Part shown: piece by piece, positions 44,715 to 54,895 of the stretch
Position numbering within the stretch: position 1 is the stretch's first letter
How the letters are laid out: every line of letters begins with the position of its first letter
Notes under the pieces: generated by a model
The model's database searches: none
Told to the model about the DNA's origin: nothing
What the model saw: the letters and a program-made list of their open reading frames with translations, nothing else
Assembly: GCF_004025965.2 (NCBI RefSeq)
Contig: NZ_SAYU02000001.1
Coordinates: forward strand, 175,548-239,547
From: Phycicoccus flavus
GTDB taxonomy: Bacteria; Actinomycetota; Actinomycetes; Actinomycetales; Dermatophilaceae
DNA: 64,000 nucleotides
Reading direction: 5' to 3'
Translations under genes and position numbers: made by a program

Positions 44715-45739
44715 CCACCACGACCGCCGCCCCCTCGCCCCTGCTCGGCCGGCACGGCGCCGTCGAGGCCGAGGGGCCCGACGCCGGCGTCGCCGCGCAC
44801 TACGGCGACCCGATGCGCGAGCAGCGCCTGCTCGCCGAGGGCCTCGCCGTCGTCGACCTGTCGCACCGCGGCGTCGTCACCGTCACCGGCCCGGACCGGC
44901 TCTCCTGGCTGCACTCGATGACGACCCAGCAGCTGGCGGGCCTGGCGCCGCGGGAGTCCCGCGAGACGCTGGTCCTCTCGCCCAAGGGGCACGTCGAGCA
45001 CGCGGTCCACGTCGTCGACGACGGCACGACCGCGTGGCTGACGGTCGAGCCGGGCTCCGCCCCGGCCCTCGTCGCGTGGCTGGAGTCGATGCGCTTCATG
45101 CTGCGGGTCGAGGTCGCCGACGTCACCGCCGACTGGGCGGTGCTCGGGGAGCCGGTCGGCACCGAGTCCGCAGAGGGCGAGCCGCTGGCCTGGGTCGACC
45201 CGTGGCCGGCGCTCGTCGGGGACACCGCCGCCTACGGGCCCGTCGACGGGCACCCGGCGCACGGCCGGGCCTGGCGAGAGCTGCTCGTGCCGCGCGCGGA
45301 GGTCGAGGCCGCCGTGGGTGACCGGCCGACGGCCGGGACGTGGGCGGCCGAGGCGCTGCGCGTCGCGGCGTGGCGTCCGCGCTGCGGGCACGAGACCGAC
45401 CACCGGACCATCCCGCACGAGCTCGACTGGCTGCGCACCGCCGTCCACCTGCACAAGGGCTGCTACCGGGGGCAGGAGACCGTGGCGCGGGTCCACAACC
45501 TCGGGCGGCCGCCGCGCCGGCTCGTCTTCCTCCACCTCGACGGCTCGGGGCACGTGCTGCCGGACGCGGGGTCTCCGGTGGTCGTGGGGGAGCGCGAGGT
45601 CGGCCGGCTGACGTCCGTGGCGCGGCACCACGAGGACGGCCCGATCGCGCTGGCCGTGGTCAAGCGGTCGGTGCCGACGGACGTCGATCTTCTCGTCGAC
45701 CGCATCGCCGGCGCGCAGACCGTCGTCGTCTCCGCCTGA
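44711..45739 (+). CDS. ygfZ: YgfZ/GcvT-like folate-binding Fe-S assembly protein
   Basis: 342 residues; the ATG overlaps the Fur stop. GcvT-like fold with VVDLSHRGVVTVTGPDRLSW and the YgfZ signature KGCYRGQETVARVHNLG (about residues 250-266) with its redox Cys. YgfZ helps maintain certain Fe-S enzymes in a folate-dependent way. Co-transcription with a Fur-family repressor suggests regulation by metal availability. Confidence 0.95.
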   Translation: MTTTTAAPSPLLGRHGAVEAEGPDAGVAAHYGDPMREQRLLAEGLAVVDLSHRGVVTVTGPDRLSWLHSMTTQQLAGLAPRESRETLVLSPKGHVEHAVHVVDDGTTAWLTVEPGSAPALVAWLESMRFMLRVEVADVTADWAVLGEPVGTESAEGEPLAWVDPWPALVGDTAAYGPVDGHPAHGRAWRELLVPRAEVEAAVGDRPTAGTWAAEALRVAAWRPRCGHETDHRTIPHELDWLRTAVHLHKGCYRGQETVARVHNLGRPPRRLVFLHLDGSGHVLPDAGSPVVVGEREVGRLTSVARHHEDGPIALAVVKRSVPTDVDLLVDRIAGAQTVVVSA

Positions 45740-45791
45740 GCGCCGAAGATCCTGCGGCTCGGCCGGGTGACCGGCCTGCCATGATGGCGGC

Positions 45792-46652
45792 ATGACGACG
45801 CCCTCCGCCGGGGCCACCGGCACCCTCATCACCGTCGCGCCCACGGGGGCCGAGCACGCCAAGGCGGACCTGCCGCAGCTGCCGACGACGCTCGAGGAGG
45901 TTATCGACACCGCGCGCCGCTGCGAGGCCGCCGGGGCCTCGCTCATCCACCTGCACCTGCGCGACGCCGAGCACCGGCCGACCCTGGACGCCGGCCTGCT
46001 GCGCGAGGCGGTGCGCGCCGTCCGCGAGGCCACCGACCTCGTCGTCCAGCTCTCCACCGGCGGCTCGGTCCACGACCCGCTGGAGCAGCGGCTCACCGTG
46101 CTCGACGCCGAGCCGGACTCGTGCTCGCTCACCTGCGGCACGACGAACTTCGGCGACGACGTCTTCCTCAACCCCTGGCCGTTCATGAGCGCGCTGTACG
46201 TCCAGGCGCAGGAGCGCGAGGTCGTGCCGGAGTTCGAGCTCTTCGACCTCGGCCACGTGCACGCGCTGCGGCGGCTGCTCGACACCCACGGCCTGCCCTT
46301 CGGCGGAGCGGTCCACGTCGACTTCGTCACCGGGGTGCCGGGCGGGATGCCCGCGACGACGGCCGCGCTCATGGCCGGGGTGGCGATGCTGCCCGCCGAG
46401 GTGACCTCCTGGTCCGCCACGGGCATCGGGCGCGGTCACCTGCCGGTCATGGCCGCGGCGCTCTCGGCCGGCGGGCACCTGCGGGTCGGGATGGAGGACA
46501 ACGTCGTCCTGCGGCGGGGGCGGCTCGTCGAGCACAACGACGAGCTCGTCGCCCGGGCCGCCGAGCTCGCGACGCTCCTGCAGCGGCCGCCGCTGTCGTG
46601 CGAGGACGCGCGCGGGCTGCTCGGGGTGAAGGACCGTCGCTCGCGCGGGTGA
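45792..46652 (+). CDS. BKACE family enzyme (DUF849, beta-keto acid cleavage)
   Basis: 286 residues. TIM-barrel of the beta-keto acid cleavage enzymes: metal-binding LIHLHLRD (His-x-His), VVQLSTGGSVHDPLEQR, EFELFDLGHVHALRRLLDTH, VDFVTGVPGGMPATTAALMA. Members condense or cleave beta-keto acids with acetyl-CoA using Zn2+; the substrate here is open. A CATGAT box ends 6 bp before the ATG. Single gene, no lysine-fermentation partners nearby. Confidence 0.88.
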   Translation: MTTPSAGATGTLITVAPTGAEHAKADLPQLPTTLEEVIDTARRCEAAGASLIHLHLRDAEHRPTLDAGLLREAVRAVREATDLVVQLSTGGSVHDPLEQRLTVLDAEPDSCSLTCGTTNFGDDVFLNPWPFMSALYVQAQEREVVPEFELFDLGHVHALRRLLDTHGLPFGGAVHVDFVTGVPGGMPATTAALMAGVAMLPAEVTSWSATGIGRGHLPVMAAALSAGGHLRVGMEDNVVLRRGRLVEHNDELVARAAELATLLQRPPLSCEDARGLLGVKDRRSRG

Positions 46653-46818
46653 GCACGGCGGCGGCCGGTGCCGGCGTCCGCCCCTCGGCCGCACCGGTCG
46701 CCCGACGCGCGCCGATGGGTGGGGAGGGCCGGCCGGCTGGCAGGGGGCTGAGACCGCGGGGTCCGGGGTTCGGGCCGGTGAACCTCCTCCGGGGAATCGG
46801 TGGGCATAATCCCGAGTT
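46653..46818. promoter_or_regulatory. Intergenic region with the DUF4395 promoter
   Basis: 166 bp without coding signal. An extended -10 TGGGCATAAT (46801-46810) ends 8 bp before the next ATG, implying a leaderless or nearly leaderless mRNA. Confidence 0.5.
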
Positions 46819-47334
46819 ATGGCTTCCATGGCTTCACTGATCGGGTTCCCCGAGGTCGTCAACGAGAAGGCGGCGCGCACCGTCGCCGCCGGGGTCGTCG
46901 TCCTGACCGCCCTCGTGCTCGCCCTGGCGGGCCTGCTCGGCACCGGGTGGCTGTGGGCGAGCGCCCTGCTGGCCGTCGGGTTCGCGCTCCGCGTCGCCGC
47001 CGGGCCCCGCATCGACCCGCTCGGTCGCCTCGCGGCGCACGTCGTCGCCCCGCGCCTCGGGCTGCCCCGGTTCGCCGCCGGCGCCCCCAAGCGCTTCGCC
47101 CAGGGCATCGGCCTGGCGGTCACCGGCGGCGCCACCGTGGCCGTGGCCCTCGGTGCCCCCGCCGTGGCCGTCGGCCTGCTCGCCGTGCTCCTGATCTTCG
47201 CCTCCCTCGAGGCCGGGCTGGGCTTCTGCGCCGGGTGCTGGATGTACGGCCGGCTCATCGCGCTCGGCGTCCTCCCCGAGGACGCGTGCGCGGACTGCGC
47301 CGACATCAGCCGCCGCACCCGCGTCACCGCCTGA
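46819..47334 (+). CDS. DUF4395 membrane protein
   Basis: 171 residues with four helices. Typical ends: IGFPEVVNEKAARTVAAGVV at the start, then GLGFCAGCWMYGRLIALGVL near residue 135-155 with a conserved CxGC, and DACADCADI. DUF4395 proteins carry redox-type cysteine pairs near the membrane face and are often encoded beside thioredoxin-like or rhodanese genes; here the gene stands alone. A second ATG nine bases downstream is the alternative start. Confidence 0.9.
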   Translation: MASMASLIGFPEVVNEKAARTVAAGVVVLTALVLALAGLLGTGWLWASALLAVGFALRVAAGPRIDPLGRLAAHVVAPRLGLPRFAAGAPKRFAQGIGLAVTGGATVAVALGAPAVAVGLLAVLLIFASLEAGLGFCAGCWMYGRLIALGVLPEDACADCADISRRTRVTA

Positions 47335-47387
47335 CCCCGCGCCCGCCGCACCGGCGGGCGCCTCGTCGTCACCGTGTGGCCACGCTC

Positions 47388-47430
47388 ACGCTTGCCTGAG
47401 TTTGCATTCTGCTAACCAGAGCAAGCACAA
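47388..47430. promoter_or_regulatory. Candidate operator of the XRE regulator
   Basis: GCTTGC near 47390 and GCAAGC near 47421 form a perfect 6-bp inverted repeat about 25 bp apart. Between them are TTTGCATTC and TGCTAACC, AT-rich for this genome; TTGCCT (about 47393) and TAACCA (about 47413) could be -35 and -10. Confidence 0.35.
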
Positions 47431-47437
47431 TGGATCC

Positions 47438-47812
47438 GTGAGCAAGAACCCGCTGAACGACCTGGGCGAGAGCCTCGGCGAGTACCTGCGCGAGCAGCGC
47501 ACGTCCGCCAAGCTCTCGCTGCGTCAGCTGTCCGAGCTCGCCGGGGTCTCCAACCCCTACCTGTCCCAGATCGAGCGTGGTCTCAAGCGACCCAGCGCCG
47601 AGATCCTCCAGCAGCTGGCCAAGGGCCTCGAGGTCTCCGCCGAGTCGCTCTACGTCCGGGCCGGCATCCTCGACGCCGAGCCGCAGGCGGCCACGCCCGA
47701 CACCCCCGACGTCCGCCGGGCCGTCAGGCAGGACGCCCTGCTCACGGACCGGCAGAAGAAGACGCTCCTCGACATCTACGAGTCCTACGTCGAGGACGTC
47801 CCCCGGCACTGA
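47438..47812 (+). CDS. XRE-family transcriptional regulator upstream of hbhA-like gene
   Basis: 124 residues from the GTG at 47438. HTH_3 domain: LGEYLREQRTSAKLSLRQLS, ELAGVSNPYLSQIERGLKRP, SAEILQQLAKGLEVSAESLY. The C-terminal helical tail (LLTDRQKKTLLDIYESYVED) is typical of the Rv0474-like group. The spaced inverted repeat GCTTGC/GCAAGC ahead of it may be its own operator. The HbhA-like gene follows 74 bp later, as in mycobacteria. Confidence 0.9.
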   Translation: MSKNPLNDLGESLGEYLREQRTSAKLSLRQLSELAGVSNPYLSQIERGLKRPSAEILQQLAKGLEVSAESLYVRAGILDAEPQAATPDTPDVRRAVRQDALLTDRQKKTLLDIYESYVEDVPRH

Positions 47813-47886
47813 CGCCGCACCGCCCCCGGCAGCGTCGCCGACCGGGCACCGAACCCGCACCCGTTGCACCGAAGAAGGAGTCCGCC

Positions 47887-48558
47887 ATGGCCGTCATCGA
47901 CGACCTCCGCAAGAACCTCGACACCACCCCGTTCTACGCCCTCGCCGGCGTCACCGACCTCGCCGTCGAGAAGGTCCGCGAGGCCCAGAAGCGCGCCGAC
48001 GCCGCCCGCGCCGACCTCGCCCCGTCCGCCGTCCAGGCCCGCGCCACCGCGTACGCCGGGCAGGTCAAGGACCTCCCCACCCTCGCGATCAACCAGGGCC
48101 TCGTCGTCGGCGGCAAGGTCTCCGAGGGCTACGACGCCTTCGCCGTCCGCGGCAAGTCGGTCGTGAACCGCATCCGCGGCCAGAAGGCCACCCAGGACCT
48201 CGTGGCGCAGGCCGAGACGACGATCGCCCAGGCCAAGGGCGCCGTCACCACGGCCCGCCACGCCGCCTCGGAGATCGAGCGGTCCGCGAAGGCCACGGTC
48301 ACCACCGGTCGCAAGGAGGCCGTCAAGGTCGCCACCGTCCTCACCGACTCCGTCGCCGAGGAGGCCAAGGAGGCCCAGACCGAGGTCGCCGCCTCCGCCA
48401 AGCGCACCCGCTCGGCCGCCAAGCGCACGAGCACGACGACGAAGAAGGCCACGAAGCGCACGACCTCGTCGACCAAGGCCGCCGGCACGAGCGCGAGGAA
48501 GACCGCCAAGAAGGCCCCGGTCGCCGCCGAGAAGGCCGCCGAGAAGGTCGGCGACTGA
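47887..48558 (+). CDS. HbhA-like (heparin-binding hemagglutinin-like) protein
   Basis: 223 residues; GAAGGAG lies before the ATG. The N-terminal ~150 residues are helical and coiled-coil prone: LRKNLDTTPFYALAGVTDLA, VEKVREAQKRADAARADLAP, then Gln/Ala-rich helices. The C-terminal ~60 residues are Lys/Ala/Thr-rich (KRTSTTTKKATKRTTSSTKA), the layout of HbhA, whose Lys-rich tail binds sulphated glycans in mycobacteria. No signal peptide, also as in HbhA. In a non-mycobacterium it may act in membrane or lipid-body organisation or bind DNA. Histone-like alternatives are possible. Confidence 0.8.
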   Translation: MAVIDDLRKNLDTTPFYALAGVTDLAVEKVREAQKRADAARADLAPSAVQARATAYAGQVKDLPTLAINQGLVVGGKVSEGYDAFAVRGKSVVNRIRGQKATQDLVAQAETTIAQAKGAVTTARHAASEIERSAKATVTTGRKEAVKVATVLTDSVAEEAKEAQTEVAASAKRTRSAAKRTSTTTKKATKRTTSSTKAAGTSARKTAKKAPVAAEKAAEKVGD

Positions 48559-48704
48559 CCGACCTCCACCCGCCGCGCCCGACCGCCCGCCGACGGTCAC
48601 CGGCACGGCCGCACCACCCGGAGCGCGTCCTCCCCACGGAGGGCGCGCTCCGGCGTCGTCCCCCGGCCCCGGACCCGCCGCGCCCCCTGGCTAGGGTCGA
48701 GGAC

Positions 48705-49763
48705 GTGCCGACCGCCGACCCCCACGCCCGCCCCCGCCCCACCCCGCCCGCGCTCGCCGACGCCCCGGTCCTGGCCCACGTCGTGCGCGGCGGCGTCGTC
48801 GAGTCGGTGCACCGCGCGAGCGTCGCCGTCACCGGCCCCGACGACCGCCTCGAGCAGGTGTGGGGCGACGCCGAGGACCCGGTCTTCCCGCGCTCCTCGC
48901 TCAAGCCGCTGCAGGCCGTCGCCATGCTGCGCGCCGGGCTCGACCTCCCGCCGCCGCACCTGGCGCTGGCCTGCGCCAGCCACAGCGGCGAGGCGTTCCA
49001 CCTCGACGGGGTGCGCGCGGTGCTCGCCGACGCCGGCCTCGCCGAGACCGACCTGCGCAACACCCCCGACCTGCCCTACGACCCGCTGGAGCGCGACGCC
49101 TGGGTCGCCGCCGGCCGCCCGCCCCGCGCGCTGGCGCAGAACTGCTCCGGGAAGCACGCCGCGATGCTCGCCACCTGCCGCGGGCGCGGGTGGGACCTCG
49201 ACACCTACCTCGACCCCGACCACCCGCTCCAGCGGCTGGCCGCGGAGACGACGCAGGACCTCACCGGCTCGCCGGTCGCGGCCACGGTCGTCGACGGCTG
49301 CGGGGCGCCGGCCTTCGCGGTCCCGCTCGCCGGGCTGGCCCGCGCCTTCGGCCGCCTCGCCGCCGCCGACCCCGGCACCGACGAGGGTCGGGTCGCCGCC
49401 GCCGTCCGCGCCCACCCCGACCTCGTCGGCGGGACCCGCCGCGACGTCACCGCGCTCCTGCGCGGCACGCCCGGCGTCGTCGCCAAGGAGGGCGCCGAGG
49501 CCGTCCACGCCGTCGGACTGCCCGACGGGCGCGGAGTCGCCCTCAAGGTCGTCGACGGTGGCTCGCGCGCCCGCGCCGTCGTCCTCGCCGCGGTGCTGCG
49601 GCGGCTCGGGGTCGCCTCCGACGCCTACGACCGGCTCGAGGACGCCCCCGTGCTCGGCCACGGCGAGCCCGTCGGGGCCGTCGTCGCCGCCGACCTGGGA
49701 ACCACCGTCCGCGTCGTCGACCCCGCCGGGCCCGGGACCCCGGCGGAGGGGACCGCCGGATGA
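48705..49763 (+). CDS. L-asparaginase II (AnsA/Rhizobium-type, PF06089-like)
   Basis: 352 residues from a GTG preceded at 7 bp by TAGGGT (leaderless). Segments [80 protein letters not shown] and [20 protein letters not shown] show the Rhizobium-etli-type asparaginase with its SxxK-like Ser/Lys pair (SSLK). It hydrolyses Asn to Asp and ammonia. Overlaps dtd by 4 bp. Confidence 0.93.
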   Translation: MPTADPHARPRPTPPALADAPVLAHVVRGGVVESVHRASVAVTGPDDRLEQVWGDAEDPVFPRSSLKPLQAVAMLRAGLDLPPPHLALACASHSGEAFHLDGVRAVLADAGLAETDLRNTPDLPYDPLERDAWVAAGRPPRALAQNCSGKHAAMLATCRGRGWDLDTYLDPDHPLQRLAAETTQDLTGSPVAATVVDGCGAPAFAVPLAGLARAFGRLAAADPGTDEGRVAAAVRAHPDLVGGTRRDVTALLRGTPGVVAKEGAEAVHAVGLPDGRGVALKVVDGGSRARAVVLAAVLRRLGVASDAYDRLEDAPVLGHGEPVGAVVAADLGTTVRVVDPAGPGTPAEGTAG

Positions 49764-50185
49764 GGACCGTCCTGCAGCGCGCCCGCAGCGCCTCGGTCAC
49801 CGTCGGCGGCCGCGTCGTCGGCGAGCTGCCGGGCCCCGGGCTCGTCGCCCTGGTCGGCGTCACCCACGACGACGGCGCCGAGCAGGTGGCCCTCACCGCC
49901 CGCAAGATCGCCGACCTGCGCATCCTCGACGGCGAGCGCTCGGCGTCCGACGTCGGCGCCCCGGTCCTCGTCGTCAGCCAGTTCACGCTCTACGCCGACA
50001 CCCGCAAGGGGCGCCGGCCGTCGTGGAACGCCGCCGCGCCGGGCCCGGTCGCCGAGCCGCTCGTGGCCGCCGTCGTCGAGGCGCTGCGGGGGCGCGGGCT
50101 CGAGGTCGCGACCGGCGTCTTCGGGGCGCACATGGAGGTGGCACTGGTGAACGACGGCCCCGTGACCATCGTCCTCGACTCCTGA
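49760..50185 (+). CDS. dtd: D-aminoacyl-tRNA deacylase
   Basis: 141 residues; the ATG overlaps the asparaginase stop. Starts [20 protein letters not shown], has active-site [17 protein letters not shown], and ends [18 protein letters not shown] with the cis-GP-like region (NDGPVT). It removes D-amino acids and Gly from mischarged tRNA. Length matches the family. Confidence 0.96.
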   Translation: MRTVLQRARSASVTVGGRVVGELPGPGLVALVGVTHDDGAEQVALTARKIADLRILDGERSASDVGAPVLVVSQFTLYADTRKGRRPSWNAAAPGPVAEPLVAAVVEALRGRGLEVATGVFGAHMEVALVNDGPVTIVLDS

Positions 50186-50201
50186 CACCTACTCTTGTCC
50201 C

Positions 50202-50522
50202 ATGCGAAGCCTCCTCCTCGTGCAGGGCTGGATCACCCTCCTGCTGTCGATCGCCGCCCTGGGCGTCGAGGCGTTCGCCCTCGTCGACTGCCTCCGCCGG
50301 CGCCCCGACGCGTTCACGGCGGCCGGCAAGCGCACGAAGACGTTCTGGCTCGTCGTCACCGGCGTCGCCGTCCTGCTGGGCATCGTCGCCATCGGCTCGA
50401 CCCGCCTGCTCGGCGTCATCGCGATCATCGCGGCCGGGGTCTACCTGGCCGACGTCAAGCCGGCGCTGGAGCAGGTCATGGGCCGGGGGAGCGGCCGCTC
50501 CGGCCCCTACGGGCCCTGGTGA
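50202..50522 (+). CDS. DUF2516 membrane protein
   Basis: 106 residues with three helices: WITLLLSIAALGVEAFALVD, WLVVTGVAVLLGIVAIGS, LLGVIAIIAAGVYLADVKPA. The DCLRRRPDAFTAAGKRTKTF loop is typical of DUF2516. Function unknown. TACTCT (50190-50195) ends 6 bp before the ATG. Its last 16 bases overlap the convergent methyltransferase gene. Confidence 0.9.
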   Translation: MRSLLLVQGWITLLLSIAALGVEAFALVDCLRRRPDAFTAAGKRTKTFWLVVTGVAVLLGIVAIGSTRLLGVIAIIAAGVYLADVKPALEQVMGRGSGRSGPYGPW

Positions 50523-51343
50523 CCCGCGTCCCCACCGGTCGTCGCTGACCCGCCGGGCGCGACTGCGTCCCACGCGACCGTCAGCTCCCCGAGCCGCCAG
50601 CGCGAGGGACCCCCGAGCACCGGCCACCCGGCGTCCCGTACCGCGCGGACGGCGGCGACGAACCGTTGGCGCATCCCGAAGGACGCGAGCGCCGACTGCC
50701 GCGCGAACGCGTCGTCCAGCGCCGTGAGCAGCGCGTGGACGCCCTCGCCCGGCACGTTGCGGTGGATGAGCGCCTTCGGCAGCCGCTCGGCGACCACGCC
50801 GGGCCGCTCCAGGCCGCGCAGCCGCCACGAGAGCGTCAGCGACCCCGGGCCGTCGGCGGTCACGGCCACCCAGGCGGCGAGACGGCCCACCTCGTCGCAG
50901 GTGCCGTCGACGAGCAGCCCGCCGGGCGCCAGCCGGTCGACGACGGCGGCCCAGGCCGCGGGGACCTCCGCCTCGTCGTACTGCCGCAGCACGTTGAAGG
51001 CGCGGACGACCAGCGGGCGCCCGCCGCCGGGGACCGGCACCTCGAAGCCGCCCCGCACGAAGCGCAGGCCCGGGCCCTCCAGCGGCCGGGCCGCGGCCAC
51101 CCGCTCGGGGTCGATCTCGACCCCGACGACCCGCACGTCCGGGCGCAGCGTCCGCAGCCGCGCGGCGAGCTCGACGGTCGTGACCGGCGAGGCGCCGTAG
51201 CCGAGGTCGACGACCACCGGGTCGGGTCCGGCGCGCCGCAGCCGGGCCGCCTCCGGGCCGAGCAGCCAGCGGTCGCAGCGCCGCAGCCGGTTCGGGTTCG
51301 TCGTGCCGCGCGTCACGACGCCCACGGGTCGCTCGGAGGGCAC
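50507..51343 (-). CDS. Class I SAM-dependent methyltransferase-like protein
   Basis: 278 residues from the GTG at 51343, preceded at 7 bp by TACCCT; a longer frame begins further upstream but lacks this context. Rossmann motif I VVDLGYGASPVTTVELAARL near residues 43-62 and motif II VVGVEIDPERVAAARP. The usual catalytic Asp-Pro-Pro type motif is absent, so the substrate is unclear. Downstream segments (LAPGGLLVDGTCDEVGRLAA) fit a small-molecule or protein methyltransferase. Confidence 0.85.
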   Translation of the reverse strand: MPSERPVGVVTRGTTNPNRLRRCDRWLLGPEAARLRRAGPDPVVVDLGYGASPVTTVELAARLRTLRPDVRVVGVEIDPERVAAARPLEGPGLRFVRGGFEVPVPGGGRPLVVRAFNVLRQYDEAEVPAAWAAVVDRLAPGGLLVDGTCDEVGRLAAWVAVTADGPGSLTLSWRLRGLERPGVVAERLPKALIHRNVPGEGVHALLTALDDAFARQSALASFGMRQRFVAAVRAVRDAGWPVLGGPSRWRLGELTVAWDAVAPGGSATTGGDAGHQGP

Positions 51344-51468
51344 CCGCTCAAGGGTAGGCCCGCCGCGCGCCCCCACGCCGTCCGCCGGACCGGCGGCGAG
51401 GGCCCGGACGGGCCCGGGACGGGCGGGGTGGGGGTCCGGCGAGCAGGTCCGGCGCTTACGCTGACCTC

Positions 51469-52260
51469 GTGCTGGAGCGGGTGCGTGCGCGGGGCCGCGA
51501 GGGCGATGTCAGCCTCTCGATGGTCTCGCTCGTGCTGTCGCTCACGGCGGCGCTCGTCCTCGGGCTGACCACTTGGGTGCCCAAGGTCCTCGCCCGCGAC
51601 ATCGGCATCACCGACGCCGAGCCCGGCCTGCTCCAGGTCGCCCAGAGCGCGTTCGGGGTGCAGTCGCTCGGCGCCGGGCTCACCGTCACCCTGTACGACC
51701 GGGGCTTCCGCCTCTCCCGTGGCAGCACGATCCTCGCCGACACCGTGACCAAGGGTGCGCCCGTCGTCGCGATGTTCGGGACGGTGAGCGACGACGGCGA
51801 GCACCCGCGCGAGCACGTCACCTCCGTCCTGTCGGCGGTGAGCATCGCGGCCGTCCAGCGCCAGGACGACGCCGTCACCTACAGCGGGGTGGTCTACAGC
51901 GAGACCGAGAGCCGGCCGCTGCGCATCACCTTCGAGCCGCTCGACGGCCGGATCCGGATGGACGTGGCCGTCCAGGGCGCCTCGGCCATCGCCGTCAACC
52001 TCGACTGGCGACCGGCGACCATCGGGATCGCCCCGGCGCTGCCGGAGCGCAACCTGCGGCAGCGCGCGTACTGGGTGGACCCCACCGTGGTCGAGCAGCC
52101 CGCCTTCACGTGGATCCTCGGCACCGACGTCGCCATCGGCCCGGTGGGCGTCGAACGGTCGGTCGACCTGCGCCAGGACGGGCGCATCGCGATCCACGTC
52201 TGGTCGCCCCGGGCCGTCGTCACCGTGACCGACACCCCGGTCCTGCCCGTGGAAGAATGA
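51469..52260 (+). CDS. Membrane-anchored protein of unknown function next to mshA
   Basis: 263 residues from a GTG 6 bp after TACGCT (leaderless). One N-terminal helix ([20 protein letters not shown]) followed by an all-beta exterior domain: [60 protein letters not shown]. The beta-rich part resembles a galactose-mutarotase/GH31 N-terminal sandwich in pattern only. It ends 4 bp before mshA. No family recognised with confidence. Confidence 0.7.
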   Translation: MLERVRARGREGDVSLSMVSLVLSLTAALVLGLTTWVPKVLARDIGITDAEPGLLQVAQSAFGVQSLGAGLTVTLYDRGFRLSRGSTILADTVTKGAPVVAMFGTVSDDGEHPREHVTSVLSAVSIAAVQRQDDAVTYSGVVYSETESRPLRITFEPLDGRIRMDVAVQGASAIAVNLDWRPATIGIAPALPERNLRQRAYWVDPTVVEQPAFTWILGTDVAIGPVGVERSVDLRQDGRIAIHVWSPRAVVTVTDTPVLPVEE

Positions 52261-52264
52261 CGCG

Positions 52265-53581
52265 ATGAGCGCACCGGCCGGGGGCGGACGGCCCCGACGG
52301 GTCGCGATGGTCACCGTCCACACCTCGCCGCTGGACCAGCCGGGCACGGGGGACGCCGGCGGCATGAACGTCTACGTCCTCGAGACCGCGCGCCAGCTCG
52401 CGCGACAGGGCACCGCCGTCGACCTCTTCACCCGGACCACGAGCGCCGCCCAGCCCGACCTCGTCGAGGTCGAGCCCGGCGTCGTCGTCCGGCACGTCGC
52501 CGCCGGCCCCTACGAGGGCCTCTCCAAGGAGGACCTGCCCGGCCAGCTCTGCGCCTTCGCCGCCGGGATGATGCGGGTCGCCGCGCACGCACCCCCGGGC
52601 TACTACGACCTCGTGCACTCGCACTACTGGCTCTCGGGGCAGGTCGGCTGGCTGGCCGCGGACCGCTGGAGCGTGCCGCTCGTCCACACGATGCACACGA
52701 TGGCCCGGGTCAAGAACCTCCACCTCGCCGACGGCGACCGCCCCGAGCCGCTCGGCCGGGAGATCGGCGAGGCCCAGGTCGTCGAGGCCGCGGACCGGCT
52801 CGTGGCGAACACCGGCCGCGAGGCCGGCGAGCTCGTCGACCTGTACGGCGCCGACCCGGCCCGCGTCGCCGTCGTCGAGCCCGGGGTCGACCTCGCGGTC
52901 TTCGCGCCCGGCTCGCAGGCCGAGGCGCGGGCGCGCGTCGGGCTCCCCGCCGACGCCGTGCTCCTGCTGTTCGTCGGGCGCATCCAGCCGCTCAAGGGGC
53001 CCGACGTCCTCGTCCGGGCCGCCGCCGAGCTCGTGCGGCGCCGGCCCGACCTGCGCGAGCGGGCCGTCGTCGCGGTCCTCGGCGGCGCCAGCGGCACCGG
53101 CGTGACGACGCCGATGGGCCTGGACGCGCTCGCCGACCGGCTCGGCATCGGCGACCTGCTGCGGGTCGTCCCGCCGGTGGACCGGCCGACCCTCGCGGAC
53201 TGGTACCGCGCGGCGGACGTCGTCGCCGTGCCCTCGCACAGCGAGTCCTTCGGGCTCGTCGCCGTCGAGGCCCTGGCCTGCGGGACGCCGGTCGTCGCGG
53301 CCAACGTCGGCGGCCTGCCGACCGCGGTGGGCGACGGCGGGCTGCTCGTCGACGGCCACGACACCTCCGCCTGGGCCAGCGCCCTCGGCCGGGTCGTCCT
53401 CGACCCCGGGCGCCGGGCCGGGCTGTCCCGGCGGGCGGTCGAGCACGCCCAGGGGTTCGGCTGGGCCCGGACGGCGGGCCGGCTGCTCGAGGTCTACACC
53501 GAGGCCCTGGCCCGCCCCAAGGAGCTGTCGATCCACGACGCCGAGCGGCTCACCGGCATCCCCCCGGCGGTCATCCCGTGA
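52265..53581 (+). CDS. mshA: D-inositol-3-phosphate glycosyltransferase MshA
   Basis: 438 residues. GT4 with MshA-specific start [20 protein letters not shown] followed by [14 protein letters not shown], the inositol-phosphate site region, [20 protein letters not shown], and the donor motif [20 protein letters not shown]. It transfers GlcNAc from UDP-GlcNAc to 1-L-inositol-1-phosphate, the first mycothiol step. Overlaps ybjN by 4 bp. Confidence 0.97.
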   Translation: MSAPAGGGRPRRVAMVTVHTSPLDQPGTGDAGGMNVYVLETARQLARQGTAVDLFTRTTSAAQPDLVEVEPGVVVRHVAAGPYEGLSKEDLPGQLCAFAAGMMRVAAHAPPGYYDLVHSHYWLSGQVGWLAADRWSVPLVHTMHTMARVKNLHLADGDRPEPLGREIGEAQVVEAADRLVANTGREAGELVDLYGADPARVAVVEPGVDLAVFAPGSQAEARARVGLPADAVLLLFVGRIQPLKGPDVLVRAAAELVRRRPDLRERAVVAVLGGASGTGVTTPMGLDALADRLGIGDLLRVVPPVDRPTLADWYRAADVVAVPSHSESFGLVAVEALACGTPVVAANVGGLPTAVGDGGLLVDGHDTSAWASALGRVVLDPGRRAGLSRRAVEHAQGFGWARTAGRLLEVYTEALARPKELSIHDAERLTGIPPAVIP

Positions 53582-54096
53582 GCGCCGACGCCCTGCTCGC
53601 CACCGTCCGGGACTTCCTGGACTCCGCGGAGATCGAGTACGAGACCGGCGCCCGCGACGACGAGGTCGTCGTGTCGCTGCCCGGCGAGAAGAAGCTGCGG
53701 GTCGTCGTCTCGCTCGTCTGCGGCGAGGACGCGCTGTCGGTGTCGGCGTTCGTCGTCCGCAACCCCGACGAGAGCCACCGGGACGTCTATCGCTTCCTCC
53801 TCAGCCGCAACCTGCGGCTGCCCGGGCTCGCCTACGCCGTCGACCGGTCCGGCGACGTGTTCGTCACCGGACGGGTCCCCGCCGCCGGGGTCGACGCCGA
53901 CCAGCTCGACCGGCTGCTCGGGGTCGTCCTCACCGCCGTGGACGAGCCGTTCAACGAGCTGCTCGTCCTCGGCTTCCTCACCTCGATGCGCAAGGAGTGG
54001 GCCTGGCGGGTCGACCGCGGCGAGAGCCTGCGCAACCTCGAGGCGTTCCGGCCCATCCTCGAGCGGCCCGGCGACCCCCCGCGCGCCGAGGGCTGA
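53578..54096 (+). CDS. YbjN-domain protein
   Basis: 172 residues; the GTG overlaps the mshA stop. YbjN fold (type III secretion chaperone-like): [60 protein letters not shown]. Conserved between mshA and gpm in actinobacteria, function unknown; it may chaperone or regulate neighbouring products. Confidence 0.9.
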   Translation: MSADALLATVRDFLDSAEIEYETGARDDEVVVSLPGEKKLRVVVSLVCGEDALSVSAFVVRNPDESHRDVYRFLLSRNLRLPGLAYAVDRSGDVFVTGRVPAAGVDADQLDRLLGVVLTAVDEPFNELLVLGFLTSMRKEWAWRVDRGESLRNLEAFRPILERPGDPPRAEG

Positions 54097-54140
54097 GCCG
54101 GCCGCGTGACCGCGGTCACGTCCTGGCTAGGGTGGACGCC

Positions 54141-54878
54141 ATGAGCGAGCACACGCTGGTCCTGCTGCGCCACGGCGAGTCGGTCTGGAACGAGAAGAAC
54201 CTCTTCACCGGCTGGGTCGACGTCGACCTCACCGAGAAGGGCCGTGGCGAGGCCGTGCGCGGCGGCGAGCAGCTGCGCGACGCCGGCCTGCTGCCCGACG
54301 TCGTCCACACCTCGGTGCTGCGCCGGGCGATCACGACGGCGAACCTCGCCCTGGACGCCTGCGACCGGCACTGGGTGCCGGTGCACCGCAGCTGGTGCCT
54401 CAACGAGCGGCACTACGGCGCCCTCCAGGGGCTGGACAAGGCCGCGACGCGGGAGAAGTACGGCGAGGACCAGTTCATGCAGTGGCGCCGCAGCTTCGAC
54501 GTGCCGCCGCCGCCCATCGAGTCCGGCAGCGAGTACGACCAGACCGGTGACCCGCGCTACGCCGGGGTCGACGTGCCGGCCACCGAGTGCCTCGCCGACG
54601 TCATCCCGCGGATGATGCCCTACTGGGAGAACGAGCTGCAGGCGGACCTCGCCGAGGGCCGGACGGTGCTCGTCACCGCCCACGGCAACAGCCTGCGCGC
54701 GCTGGTCAAGCACCTCGACGGCATCGGCGACGACGAGATCGCCGGCCTCAACATCCCCACCGGGATGCCGCTGGTCTACCGCCTGGGTGAGGACTTCCTT
54801 CCCACCGGCCCCGGCGAGTACCTCGACCCCGACGCCGCCGCGGAGGCCGCCGCCGCCGTCGCCAACCAGGGTCGCTGA
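54141..54878 (+). CDS. gpmA: 2,3-bisphosphoglycerate-dependent phosphoglycerate mutase
   Basis: 245 residues. [20 protein letters not shown] at the start with catalytic His in [43 protein letters not shown], and second His in [20 protein letters not shown]. Interconverts 3- and 2-phosphoglycerate in glycolysis. TAGGGT (54128-54133) ends 7 bp before the ATG, so the mRNA is probably leaderless. Confidence 0.97.
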   Translation: MSEHTLVLLRHGESVWNEKNLFTGWVDVDLTEKGRGEAVRGGEQLRDAGLLPDVVHTSVLRRAITTANLALDACDRHWVPVHRSWCLNERHYGALQGLDKAATREKYGEDQFMQWRRSFDVPPPPIESGSEYDQTGDPRYAGVDVPATECLADVIPRMMPYWENELQADLAEGRTVLVTAHGNSLRALVKHLDGIGDDEIAGLNIPTGMPLVYRLGEDFLPTGPGEYLDPDAAAEAAAAVANQGR

Positions 54879-54895
54879 GGCGCGCTGACCGAGCG

